NCBI RefSeq assembly: GCF_007827275.1
Contig: NZ_VISE01000001.1
Span: 3,100,001 to 3,164,000, forward strand
DNA length: 64,000 nucleotides
Source of the DNA: Gillisia sp. Hel_I_86
GTDB taxonomy: Bacteria > Bacteroidota > Bacteroidia > Flavobacteriales > Flavobacteriaceae
Reading direction: 5' to 3'
The notes under the pieces are model-generated. The model saw only the letters and a program-made list of their open reading frames with translations. It was not told the DNA's origin and ran no database searches. A program made the position numbers and the translations under genes. This document shows positions 8,746 to 16,708 of this stretch, in pieces (positions within the stretch are counted from its first letter, which is position 1; each line of letters starts with the position of its first letter).

Positions 8746-8920
8746 TTATGTCTCTCCGTTTATTGTCATGTAGTTGTTTCGTTACCCTTTCCCGTAGCGT
8801 TGGGATATTTCATGGTCTCAATTTATTACATTGATTCTTAGTGTTTTGAGATTCTGGAACTCCCAAAGGGTTGGGACAGAATGACGTTGTTTATCATTTT
8901 ATGATACTTTACGGATAGAC
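8746..8920 (+). repeat. Dispersed repeat A, copy 1
   Basis: It begins with a CTCCGTTTATTGTC-like block and GTTGTTTCGTTACCCT, holds a middle GACAGAATGACGTT block, and ends with ATGATACTTTACGGA. The same order of blocks occurs inverted at 22566-22735 and direct at 26730-26877. It is non-coding. The inner CCCTGaa/TTCaggg-type pairs make it self-complementary in places. Confidence 0.6.
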
Positions 8921-9038
8921 AAATTTATTTTTATGGAGGTCTAGGTGCAAAAGGATTACATGCCATTCGAGCTTTATAAGGTTTTTAGTAAATGAATAAG
9001 CTAGCTAACGTTGACAGTGGAGGTTAAGTTACCTCCAA

Positions 9039-9105
9039 TCTGTCATCCCTTGTTAATAGAGACTTATTATAATTATAGTGTTAAAAGGTCACCGAATAGG
9101 GCTCA
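9039..9105 (+). repeat. Repeat B, copy 1
   Basis: It shares ATCCCTTGTTAATAGAGACTT and AAAAGGTCACCGAAT with 35759-35825 in the same orientation and at the same spacing. The second copy lies next to a tyrosine-recombinase pseudogene. It may be an integrase-upstream or attachment-type sequence. Confidence 0.55.
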
Positions 9106-9234
9106 TATTATAAATATTCGTTGAAATAACTTTATGTATTTCACACTAAGTTTAAATATAAACCTTTTTTTCTCTTATTTAATTGTGTCAAGTCAGCTTT
9201 TTGCCAATTGATTGAGAAAATAATTGGTATCTAT

Positions 9235-9568
9235 TTAGTATCCACTCGCTGTAATGCCTGCTATCACAATTGAGGTATAATTGCAGGTGTTTTTCCTGAT
9301 CTTATGGTAGGTGTCCACGAGATTCCTTTTTGTATTATGTATTGCGATGTGTCCCCATTTAAGTGTTTCCTTGTTGTTTGTTCGTTTGATTTTTCGGGAA
9401 TGCGCAGTTCCACATAATCTGCAATATCGAACTAGGATGTGCTTTGGTGAGTAAACACATGGGGTGCTGATAGTCAATCGATTTTTTCATGACATTTTTT
9501 ACTCCGTCTGCTACGTGGTCTTCCAGGAATTTGATTTTACTGCCACGACCATATTGAGGTTTAGGCAA
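9235..9568 (-). pseudogene. Decayed transposase, probably IS1595/IS1016 type
   Basis: Two overlapping minus-strand frames together give RKIKRTNNKETLKWGHIAIH followed by NTKRNLVDTYHKI. This resembles the C-terminal core of IS1595-family transposases (WVH--ISNAKR---G-YH). A second piece, MPKPQYGRGSKIKFL, comes from the same protein in another frame. There is no complete catalytic domain, and frames change near 9360-9480. No terminal repeats were identified. It is a dead remnant; the family assignment rests on one motif. Confidence 0.45.
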
Positions 9569-9706
9569 ATATTACATCTAAGTGGCTTTACAGATATAGT
9601 TTATTCAATTTTTGAATTAATCATTCTAATGTTAAACATCATTTACGTAGGTTTTTCTTTTTAACACACTTCAACTAAATAAAATTATCTAAAAAAAAAA
9701 ATTACA

Positions 9707-9758
9707 TTCATCGATAGAGAAGGAACTTTCATCGATGCTTATTAATAATTTCAGCGAT
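9707..9758 (+). promoter_or_regulatory. Three phased direct repeats TTCATCGAT upstream of the H-NOX operon
   Basis: TTCATCGAT occurs at 9707-9715 and 9728-9736, and TTCAGCGAT at 9750-9758. The start-to-start distances are 21 and 22 bp, two helical turns each. The first gene of the operon starts at 9818. Phased direct repeats are the usual operator form of LytTR regulators, and the operon's last gene is one, so autoregulation is a plausible inference. TTCATCGAA occurs once more after the operon (14919-14927). Confidence 0.5.
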
Positions 9759-9817
9759 AAAAACAGGAGCCTTATTATTAAAGAAAGATTTTTATAACAT
9801 ATCTTATTCTTATTAAA

Positions 9818-10234
9818 ATGAAAATGAAATTAAATATTCTTCTTATTGAAGACGATTTCATAGAGGTTATGAAAATGAATAGGGCAATTACAGGCCTCAA
9901 TTTACCACATAATATTATTGAAGCGACCAATGGAGAAGAAGCAATGGAGGCATTACAGCAAACCAATCAATTACCCGACATTATTTTACTGGATTTACAT
10001 ATGCCAAAAATAAATGGAATAGAGTTTCTAGAAATGTTAAAATCTAACTCAGACCTTAGACAGATTCCTGTAATCATCCTAACTACCTCTGGAAATCACA
10101 AAGATTTAATGGAATGTTATAAAATTGGGATATCAGGTTACATAGTTAAGCCCCTAAAATATGAGGATTATGTGGAAAAAATTAGAGTGGTCTTCGATTA
10201 TTGGACAATAAATGAATTGATAAAATATAAATAA
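9818..10234 (+). CDS. Single-domain response regulator (receiver only)
   Basis: The 138 residues are one CheY-like receiver domain: acidic pair E11-D12-D13, phospho-acceptor D59 (ILLDLHMP), T89/T90 and K111 (IVKP). No output domain follows. It resembles the Rcp1-like receivers paired with PAS kinases, which act by protein-protein contact or phosphorelay. Its last base is the first base of the H-NOX start codon (ATAATG), so translation is coupled. An alternative ATG lies two codons downstream. The phased repeats at 9707-9758 precede it. Confidence 0.9.
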   Translation: MKMKLNILLIEDDFIEVMKMNRAITGLNLPHNIIEATNGEEAMEALQQTNQLPDIILLDLHMPKINGIEFLEMLKSNSDLRQIPVIILTTSGNHKDLMECYKIGISGYIVKPLKYEDYVEKIRVVFDYWTINELIKYK

Positions 10235-10767
10235 TGAAAGGAATTGTTTTTACAGAATTTTTAGAAATGGTAGAAACCTTATTTGGTTTGGAAACCGTAG
10301 ACTTTATAATTACCGAATCAAAATTAAAATCCCAAGGAGCATATACTTCTGTGGGAGTGTATGATTTTTTTGAAATGCAACAATTAATTATACATCTAAG
10401 TGAAAAAACAAATATTTCTAAAGAAGATTTAATTTATACCTATGGTTGTTATTTTTTTAATACCCTTTTAAGAATCCATCCAGATATATTTAAACATTAC
10501 TCTTCGCCATTTACTATGCTTGCCTCCGTACAAGATCATATTCATGTTCAAGTTAAAAAACTCTATCCAGGTGCAGATCTTCCAACTTTTGAAGTTATAA
10601 AATTCAAGGATGATTATCTGGAAATGATTTATCATTCCAATAATGCCATGTACATGTTTGCCAAGGCATTAATGGATAAAACATTTGAACATTATGATCA
10701 GGATTCAAATATTACCTACATAAAATTAAAGGAAGATGGAACTAAAGTGAGATTTTTAATTTCATAA
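10234..10767 (+). CDS. H-NOX (heme NO-binding) domain protein, YxSxR variant
   Basis: The 177 residues match the H-NOX/HNOB fold from end to end: start MKGIVF, FGLETVDF, YTSVGVYDFFEM, then SVQDHIHVQVKKLYPGA with the likely proximal heme ligand H104. Near the end, the heme-propionate motif YxSxR reads Y133-H-S135-N-N137, so the arginine is replaced by asparagine. H-NOX proteins bind NO or O2 through heme and control a partner kinase, often affecting biofilm or motility. The next gene is a multi-PAS histidine kinase, the classic arrangement. Because of the missing Arg, heme binding may be weak or altered. It is cytosolic, of normal length, and coupled to its neighbours. Confidence 0.85.
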   Translation: MKGIVFTEFLEMVETLFGLETVDFIITESKLKSQGAYTSVGVYDFFEMQQLIIHLSEKTNISKEDLIYTYGCYFFNTLLRIHPDIFKHYSSPFTMLASVQDHIHVQVKKLYPGADLPTFEVIKFKDDYLEMIYHSNNAMYMFAKALMDKTFEHYDQDSNITYIKLKEDGTKVRFLIS

Positions 10768-10771
10768 CCTC

Positions 10772-13141
10772 ATGGACTTGACCGAAAGAAATGAAATATT
10801 AAAAAGAGCTCTTAATCGAGAAAAGGTCGCTCGTAAAGAAGCGGAAAAAATACTTGAGGCAAAATCAAATGAACTTTATAGTATTTCCAATGCCTTGACC
10901 CAATCCAACAATCAACTAAAGGAATTACTTGATGAAAAATCATCTGAACTTGAAGGGGTTTTTGTAAATATTATAGATGCCTATATAGTAATGGATCTTA
11001 CAGGGAATGTTATTAAAATGAATGAGGCTGCCATTAATTTAATAGGCTATAATATAACACTTGAAACTATTAACCTCTTTAAATTACTAAAGAAAGGTTA
11101 TAAAAATTATACTATACGTGCATTTAAACAATTGCTGGAATTAGGATCTTATTCCAATTATCAAGCAGTTATTATCACCAAAGATCTAAAAGAAAAAATT
11201 GTCCAAATAAATGCATGTCTAATATATAATAGTGAGGGCAAACCAATAGCAGCACAAGGTATAGCAAGAGATATCACAGAAGAAACAGCCATTAAAGAGA
11301 TGGTGATAGCTCAGCAAAAGCAGCTAAAATTAATTATGGATAATTCTTCAATCGGAATTTCCCTTTCCTCTCAGCATCAACTTGGATTGCTTATCGCCAA
11401 CCATGCACTCTGTAACATACTTGAATATTCTCAGGAAGAATTTAAAAATATTAGGCTCCAAGATCTTACTCATTCCAAAGACAAAACGGAGTTTGAAAAA
11501 TTCCTGAGAAAGTTATTTATCGGAGAAATAGATACATTTAGTTTAGAGAATAGATATATAACAAAAACCAATAAAGTCATATGGGCTAAAACAATTGTGA
11601 CAGCAATTAGAGATGAACAGGGAAACATAGAATATCAAGTAGCTACTATACAAGATATCACCAAAGAAAAAGTAGCAAAAGAAAAATTAAAGGAGTCTGA
11701 AAACAGGCTTTCAACTTTAATTAGCAATCTACAAGTAGGTGTTTTACTGGAAAACGAGCATCGAAAAATAACCCTTACCAATAAACAATTCTGCAAGATG
11801 TTCTCCATTAATGCATCTCCAAATGATCTTATAGGAAGTGATTGTTCAAATGCAGCGGAAAACTCAAAGCGCTTCTTTAAAAATCCGGTATCATTTGTAA
11901 AGAGGATAAAAGAGTTGTTGGAGAAAAAGGAGATCGTTATTGGCGATGAACTTGAACTGGTAAATGGGAAAATTTATGAACGTAATTATATTCCTATATA
12001 CAATAATGGTGCTTATAAAGGGCATTTATGGAGTTATGAAGATGTGACCATCCAGAAAAATTATAAAGAAAGTCTTAAAGCTCAAAAGGAAAAATATAGC
12101 AATATTATTGCTAATATGAAACTGGGCTTAATGGAAATTGATACTGAAGGCTCAATTCGGTATGTAAATCAAAACTTTTGTGAAATTAGTGGTTTTTCTG
12201 AAGAAGAATTGCTAAATCAAAAAGCTACCAGTTTAATGTTATTACCTGAAGATCAAAAAAGAGCTCAAGATATTATTAATAAACGTAATAAGGGAATTTC
12301 CGATTCTTATGAGATCACAGTTCGAACCAAAACCAATGAACTTAGGCATTGGCTATTAAGTGGCGCTCCAAATTATGATGTTCATGGGAAGGTAATAGGC
12401 TCTATAGGAATCCATCTTGATATTACCGATCAGAAAAAACTAGAATTGCAAAAAGAAGAACTATTAAAAAGTTTAGAACAACAAAATGATCAATTAAATG
12501 AGTATGCTCACATAGTTTCTCATGATTTAAAATCTCCATTAAGAAATATTTCTGCTCTTTTAACTTGGACAAAAGAAGACTTGAATGAAAAACTAGGAAA
12601 GGAAAGCTTGGAAAATCTTGATTTAATGCAAGACCAAATAGAAAAAATGGATTACTTGATAGAAAATATTTTAAAATATTCCAGCATTTCCAATAATATA
12701 GAACTCTCACATGATGATATCGACTTAAATAACACCATAGATAATATTATAGCTTCTATATATATTCCAAAGCATATTGAAATTAAAATCATTTCAAAAC
12801 TGCCAATCCTTAAAGGAGATTTTACAAGGCTGCAACAACTATTTCAAAATATAATTAGCAATGCGGTAAATTATATTGATAAGGAAAAAGGGCTAATCGA
12901 GATAGATTATTTAGAAAATGAATCTCATTATATTTTTTCGATAAAAGACAACGGAATTGGAATTGCAGAAAAGGATCATAAAAAGATCTTTACGATATTT
13001 AAATCATTAGGGAATCACGATAAATCCACAGGTATAGGATTAAGTATAGTTAAGAAGATTGTCGATTTATATAAAGGTGATATTTGGTTGGAAAGCACGC
13101 TAGGAAAAGGAACCACATTCTACTTCAGTTTAAAAAAATAG
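10772..13141 (+). CDS. Multi-PAS sensor histidine kinase, H-NOX partner
   Basis: The protein has 789 residues. A charged coiled coil (about 1-65, with REKVARKEAEKILEAKSNEL) is followed by about four PAS/PAC modules (roughly 65-170, 180-300, 310-430 and 435-555, each ending in a D-T/D-V--QK-type PAC). The HisKA domain has phospho-acceptor H584 (IVSHDLKSPLRN), and an HATPase domain follows with N-, G1- and G2-boxes (NIISNA, DNGIGI, GIGLSIVKK). There are no membrane segments, so it is cytosolic and probably receives its signal from the H-NOX protein encoded 4 bases upstream. Expected phosphate flow is to the Hpt protein and the two receivers of the operon. Confidence 0.92.
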   Translation: MDLTERNEILKRALNREKVARKEAEKILEAKSNELYSISNALTQSNNQLKELLDEKSSELEGVFVNIIDAYIVMDLTGNVIKMNEAAINLIGYNITLETINLFKLLKKGYKNYTIRAFKQLLELGSYSNYQAVIITKDLKEKIVQINACLIYNSEGKPIAAQGIARDITEETAIKEMVIAQQKQLKLIMDNSSIGISLSSQHQLGLLIANHALCNILEYSQEEFKNIRLQDLTHSKDKTEFEKFLRKLFIGEIDTFSLENRYITKTNKVIWAKTIVTAIRDEQGNIEYQVATIQDITKEKVAKEKLKESENRLSTLISNLQVGVLLENEHRKITLTNKQFCKMFSINASPNDLIGSDCSNAAENSKRFFKNPVSFVKRIKELLEKKEIVIGDELELVNGKIYERNYIPIYNNGAYKGHLWSYEDVTIQKNYKESLKAQKEKYSNIIANMKLGLMEIDTEGSIRYVNQNFCEISGFSEEELLNQKATSLMLLPEDQKRAQDIINKRNKGISDSYEITVRTKTNELRHWLLSGAPNYDVHGKVIGSIGIHLDITDQKKLELQKEELLKSLEQQNDQLNEYAHIVSHDLKSPLRNISALLTWTKEDLNEKLGKESLENLDLMQDQIEKMDYLIENILKYSSISNNIELSHDDIDLNNTIDNIIASIYIPKHIEIKIISKLPILKGDFTRLQQLFQNIISNAVNYIDKEKGLIEIDYLENESHYIFSIKDNGIGIAEKDHKKIFTIFKSLGNHDKSTGIGLSIVKKIVDLYKGDIWLESTLGKGTTFYFSLKK

Positions 13142-13144
13142 AAA

Positions 13145-13819
13145 ATGAAAATAGTTCAAGCCCAAAAATTTAATAGTAAGGAATGGAATTGCCTAACCAC
13201 TGCTAACATAGAACTAAAAAATCCCTGGGTTTTTGCCAACTGGTTACTTCAAGACAATGTTGAAATGATTAATTTAGCAGGTAAAGAACAGTTTAAGCTT
13301 TTATTGCAAAATGTTGAAAAAATGGATGCCCAAATAGATGGGATCTTAAATTCCCCTACAATAGACCAAGCCGTTATAGACAGCTATCCTGTAGATTTAA
13401 ATATCTTAACCAAAGATATCATTCAAACACTCCATATTCCCGAACATATTAATGTTACTATAAATAAAACCTTACCTATTATTAAAGGAGACAAATTTAG
13501 GTTTCAGCAGTTATTCCAAAATTTAATTCAAAATGCGATAAAAAGTATTGATAAACCTTTTGGTGAAATAGAAATCGATGTAGTAGAAGATGGTGCATTT
13601 TGGATATTTTCCAAAAAAGATAGTGGTAGAGGAATACCTCAGGAGTATCATACAAAGATCTTTCAAATTTTTGAAAAAATAGAAAATGATCAAGCAGCAA
13701 CTGGAATAGGACTTTCCATAGTGAAAAAAATCATAGATTTTTATAATGGAAAGTTATGGCTAGAGAGTAAGCCAAATATTGGAAGTACCTTTTTCTTTAC
13801 CTTACCTAGAAATAATTAA
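13145..13819 (+). CDS. Kinase-like ATPase lacking the phospho-acceptor histidine
   Basis: The 224-residue protein aligns with the C-terminal half of the preceding kinase: similar dimerisation-helix remnants (LLLQNVEKMDAQIDGIL), then an HATPase domain with NLIQNAIKSI, G1 box DSGRGI (Asn replaced by Ser) and GIGLSIVKKI. The HisKA histidine motif is absent; the equivalent N-terminal 60 residues contain no SHD-type H. It probably arose by duplication of the upstream gene. It could bind ATP without autophosphorylating, acting as a modulator of the kinase. It lies 3 bases downstream of the kinase gene. Whether it is functional is unknown. Confidence 0.8.
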   Translation: MKIVQAQKFNSKEWNCLTTANIELKNPWVFANWLLQDNVEMINLAGKEQFKLLLQNVEKMDAQIDGILNSPTIDQAVIDSYPVDLNILTKDIIQTLHIPEHINVTINKTLPIIKGDKFRFQQLFQNLIQNAIKSIDKPFGEIEIDVVEDGAFWIFSKKDSGRGIPQEYHTKIFQIFEKIENDQAATGIGLSIVKKIIDFYNGKLWLESKPNIGSTFFFTLPRNN

Positions 13820-13824
13820 CAGGT

Positions 13825-14145
13825 ATGAAAGAACAACCTACCGTTACCGAGATAAATAAAATTTGCGGGGATAATTTAAATTATAGAGAAAGACTAATAT
13901 TAGTAATCAAGAATGAACTGATCTCAGAAGTAGAGGTGTACAAAAAAAATATTTCTATGGAGAACTATATAGAATGTGCAGAAAACGTTCATAAATTGAA
14001 GCATAAAATTAGTGTGTTAGGCTTAGAGAAATCCTATGAGCTTGCCGTTCTTTTTGAGCAAGATCTAAGGAATTCTGACTTAAAAAGAAAAAACGATTTT
14101 GATAAAATCTTAAAATCGATGCTAATTTTTACTTCCCAACTTTAA
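13825..14145 (+). CDS. Histidine phosphotransfer (Hpt) domain protein
   Basis: The 106 helical residues contain an Hpt-type motif AENVHKLKHKISVLGL with phospho-acceptor H56. There is no other domain or signal. Stand-alone Hpt proteins carry phosphate from a kinase to receivers. Here it sits between the kinase pair and the LytTR regulator, 5 bases after the former. It is the natural link between H584 of the kinase and D53 of the regulator or D59 of the first receiver. Confidence 0.8.
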   Translation: MKEQPTVTEINKICGDNLNYRERLILVIKNELISEVEVYKKNISMENYIECAENVHKLKHKISVLGLEKSYELAVLFEQDLRNSDLKRKNDFDKILKSMLIFTSQL

Positions 14146-14155
14146 AACCTAATTT

Positions 14156-14863
14156 ATGAAATGTATTATTATAGATGACGAACAAATGGCCAGAGTAATT
14201 ATTGAGGATATGATTTTGAATACTCCTGAATTATCTTTAGCGGGCAGTTTTGCCAATGCGATAGAAGCTATGAAGTTTTTGAACCAAAATGAGGTCGATC
14301 TTGTTTTCTTAGATATCCATATGCCAGCATTTACAGGATTTGATTTTATCCAAACCATAAAAAATCCACCAAAAATAATTCTTATCACATCCGATAAAGA
14401 TTTTGCACTAACAGCATTTGAGTATGACTTTATAATGGATTATTTGGTAAAACCATTATCCGTAGAGCGATTCAATAAAGCGGTACAAAGAACGCTCTCT
14501 TTTAATAATATGGTACTATCAAATAAAATAGAACCTTTCGAAGATGAAACCAATAAGATCCTTTACGTTAACATAGACAGGAGGCTTATCAAAATTGACA
14601 TTCCTTCTATAAATATAATTGAGGCTAAAGGTGATTATATATTGATTAAAACGGAAAAAAAGAATTATACCGTACATTCTACTTTAAAGAAAATTGAGGA
14701 CAAGCTGCCCGAGAGTATATTTCTAAAAGTTCATAGATCTTACGTAATTAATTTTCTAAAAATTATTGACATTGAAGATAACAGCGTACTCATTGAAAAA
14801 AATGTTATTCCAATAAGCCGGTCCAACAGAGCTGAGTTAATGAAAAGGCTCAATTTGCTATAA
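14156..14863 (+). CDS. LytTR-family DNA-binding response regulator
   Basis: The 235 residues have a receiver domain (D7-D8, phospho-acceptor D53 in FLDIHMP, K in YLVKPL) and a C-terminal LytTR domain (about 135-233, with IEAKGDYILIKT, VHRSYVINFLKI and ISRSNRAELM). These regulators bind pairs of direct repeats. The phased TTCATCGAT repeats before the operon are a candidate target. It is the last gene of the H-NOX operon, 10 bases after the Hpt gene. Length and motifs are normal. Confidence 0.93.
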   Translation: MKCIIIDDEQMARVIIEDMILNTPELSLAGSFANAIEAMKFLNQNEVDLVFLDIHMPAFTGFDFIQTIKNPPKIILITSDKDFALTAFEYDFIMDYLVKPLSVERFNKAVQRTLSFNNMVLSNKIEPFEDETNKILYVNIDRRLIKIDIPSINIIEAKGDYILIKTEKKNYTVHSTLKKIEDKLPESIFLKVHRSYVINFLKIIDIEDNSVLIEKNVIPISRSNRAELMKRLNLL

Positions 14864-15281
14864 AACAAGTTTTTTATTCAGCGCTACTTTAGTGATATTT
14901 ATCTATGTAACAACAGTATTCATCGAAATATAAAGTTCTAAGAGTTTATATATTTTATATTTAACATATGGTATATTAATACGCTCGACCCTACATCGAT
15001 ATTTATGCATTTAATGTATCAAAATTAAATTTCAGCCGAATTTAATTATTTAAGTAGTTGCTGATTTTAGTTTAACAAGCCAAGGTTTCCGCCTTGGCTT
15101 CGTCATTATAAATAACAAAATTTATTTGTTGATGTGGTAGTAGGTTGATAAAATTTTTCATATCAAATTTAACGATATATCTCCGCTTGTTCATCTACAT
15201 CAAAATTCCTACTATCGAATAAAAGTTCATTTTCTTGAATTGAATTCCAATTTTGCACCTATAATTTTAAAACTATTTACT
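14864..15281. other. Intergenic region after the H-NOX operon
   Basis: AT-rich, without a supported gene. It contains a TTCATCGAA copy (14919-14927), CTACATCGAT (14991-15000), and a hairpin at 15077-15100. The STAS gene's frame is open from 15240, but its likely start is 15282. Confidence 0.4.
15077..15100 (+). terminator. Hairpin AAGCCAAGG-N6-CCTTGGCTT
   Basis: A perfect 9-bp stem with a 6-base loop, about 215 bases after the LytTR gene. No T-run follows directly, so it may be a weak terminator for the H-NOX operon or a leader structure for the STAS gene. Confidence 0.5.
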
Positions 15282-15578
15282 ATGTCTGTACTAAACTCTA
15301 CTGTGCGAATATTAGAAATAAAGGGAAAACTTTATTGTGGAAATGTAACGGAAACTCAACAACAAATTGAATATGCTCTAGAGATATTCAATAACGTAAT
15401 AATAAACCTAAATTCTATAAGCTCCATGGATATGTCCGGCATATTTATGCTGTACCTTCTTATTATAAAAGCTAAAGAAAAAAAGAAAAAAATTGTATTT
15501 CATGGTCTAGACAACCAAGTTGTTAAAACAGCAATGTCCGTTGCTGGAGTTAGAAGAATATTTGTTGGAGTGGCATAA
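15282..15578 (+). CDS. STAS-domain protein (anti-anti-sigma-like)
   Basis: I start it at the ATG at 15282 (MSVLNSTVRILEIKGKLYC), because the 14 residues before it do not fit the fold; the frame opens at 15240. The 98-residue product has the STAS pattern: beta-strand with G-L, then VIINLNSISSMDMSGIFML, where DMSG is the usual DSSG loop carrying the phosphorylatable serine. Such proteins release sigma factors from anti-sigma kinases or serve as partner-switch modules. No anti-sigma kinase is next door; the H-NOX operon upstream is a possible functional partner. It is followed by a strong terminator. Confidence 0.7.
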   Translation: MSVLNSTVRILEIKGKLYCGNVTETQQQIEYALEIFNNVIINLNSISSMDMSGIFMLYLLIIKAKEKKKKIVFHGLDNQVVKTAMSVAGVRRIFVGVA

Positions 15579-15631
15579 ATAATTAATAGTATCAAAAAAA
15601 CCTTCATTGATTATAGGTGTTTTAAAGCTAA

Positions 15632-15665
15632 AAAAGGTTCAAGAAGTTAATTCTCTGAACCTTTT
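15632..15665 (+). terminator. Rho-independent terminator of the STAS gene
   Basis: AAAAGGTTCA and TGAACCTTTT form a perfect 10-bp stem around a 14-base loop, ending in a T-run, 53 bases after the STAS stop. Confidence 0.75.
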
Positions 15666-15839
15666 ATCAATTTTAGCCCAGCATAGTTGGTTAGTTAGTT
15701 TTTTAGCCACCATCTCAAATGTAATTACCTAAACTTCTCGCACTATAATCTTTACTTAATGTTCATCTAACGAAAAATCTAATACTCTTGCTACCCTTCA
15801 AAGTAAATTTATCAAAATTAATCTTTAAACCCTTTTATT

Positions 15840-16484
15840 ATGAAAAATGTTAAATTTTTAGTTGGTGCATTTACAATTGTACTTTCACAAAGCCTGAGTG
15901 CCCAAGACAATGATGACACCAATATTGCGACGCATATATTGGATGTAAATGTTCCAGAAGTAGCCTTATTGGATATTTATGATGACAACACTGGAACAGA
16001 AGCCGCTGCCATTATGTTCGATATGACAAATGTCACGCTTTCAGGCACTAATGCGGAGGCCGGATTATATGCCTTTCAAGATGTTAGTTATTCAGATTTA
16101 TATTTGAATTACACCAGTGTCGTAGCAGGAGCTGCCAACGTAAATGGTTTTGATTTGGATAGAAAAATCAATGTTCAATTTGAAGCTGGAAGTACATTTC
16201 CAGGAAACCTAGATCTAAGAATAATGCCAGAAGCACCGGTAATTATCGTAGATGGTGGTACTGCTGATTCTGCAGGGACTGTAATGCCCGGCGGTGTAGC
16301 ATTAGGAGCAACAACTCCTATTGGAACAGACGCTCTATTAGTAGATAGCATTGAAAGTGTATATACTGGAGATGAGAAACATGGTGTAAGATTAACTTAT
16401 ACACTAGAGCAAAATGGGAATTTTGCAGGATATTATGCTGGAACTTACCAATCTACTGTAAAGTACACGCTTACAGATTTTTAA
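15840..16484 (+). CDS. Secreted pilin-like subunit, putative major subunit
   Basis: The 214 residues start with a clear signal peptide (MKNVKFLVGAFTIVLSQSLSA, cleavage about 21). The mature part is Gly/Ala/Thr-rich and predicted all-beta, without cysteines. Its C-terminal part (VYTGDEKHGVRLTYTLE) closely resembles that of the protein at 20607 (YTGDGENTGYLIRYTIE), so the two are paralogous subunits. It is followed by a strong terminator and then chaperone-like and usher-like genes, the order of a major-pilin gene in chaperone-usher loci. There is no sortase or Por sorting signal. I do not recognise a named family; the structural-subunit role is inferred from context. Confidence 0.6.
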   Translation: MKNVKFLVGAFTIVLSQSLSAQDNDDTNIATHILDVNVPEVALLDIYDDNTGTEAAAIMFDMTNVTLSGTNAEAGLYAFQDVSYSDLYLNYTSVVAGAANVNGFDLDRKINVQFEAGSTFPGNLDLRIMPEAPVIIVDGGTADSAGTVMPGGVALGATTPIGTDALLVDSIESVYTGDEKHGVRLTYTLEQNGNFAGYYAGTYQSTVKYTLTDF

Positions 16485-16503
16485 TTCTTTTTTTGCTCCA
16501 TTA

Positions 16504-16531
16504 AAAAAGGCTCCTTATTAGGAGCCTTTTT
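16504..16531 (+). terminator. Rho-independent terminator after the pilin-like gene
   Basis: AAAAAGGCTCC-TTATTA-GGAGCCTTTTT is a perfect 11-bp stem ending in Ts, 20 bases after the stop. It should make the first gene much more abundant than the downstream genes, as in pilus operons. Confidence 0.85.
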
Positions 16532-16583
16532 ATTTTATAGGAAAATGGATAGAAATTTATTTATATCCATTTTCCTATAAAAT
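16532..16583. repeat. Perfect 20-bp inverted repeat directly after the terminator
   Basis: ATTTTATAGGAAAATGGATA (16532-16551) and its exact reverse complement (16564-16583) flank a 12-base loop. It abuts the terminator. A second hairpin of this quality is unusual. It could protect the 3' end of the subunit mRNA, act as an attenuator for the chaperone gene, or be a phase-variable or recombination site. Confidence 0.7.
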
Positions 16584-16708
16584 TAGCTTATTCCCACTTA
16601 TCTACAGAAACGTGCTCGCTAGCGAATCCCACAATTGAAAACACCCATGGACAGGTAAATTTACTTGTATAGAAGGTCTATCTAAAGCAAATCTTAAATT
16701 TTACTGCC

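Larger units (their letters stand above)
8554..9234. other. Repeat-containing intergenic region
   Basis: No gene is supported. The stretch holds one copy of dispersed repeat A (8746-8920) and one of repeat B (9039-9105), reported separately. A hairpin GTGGAGGTTAAGTTACCTCCA... at about 9019-9039 sits at the left edge of repeat B. Confidence 0.4.
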
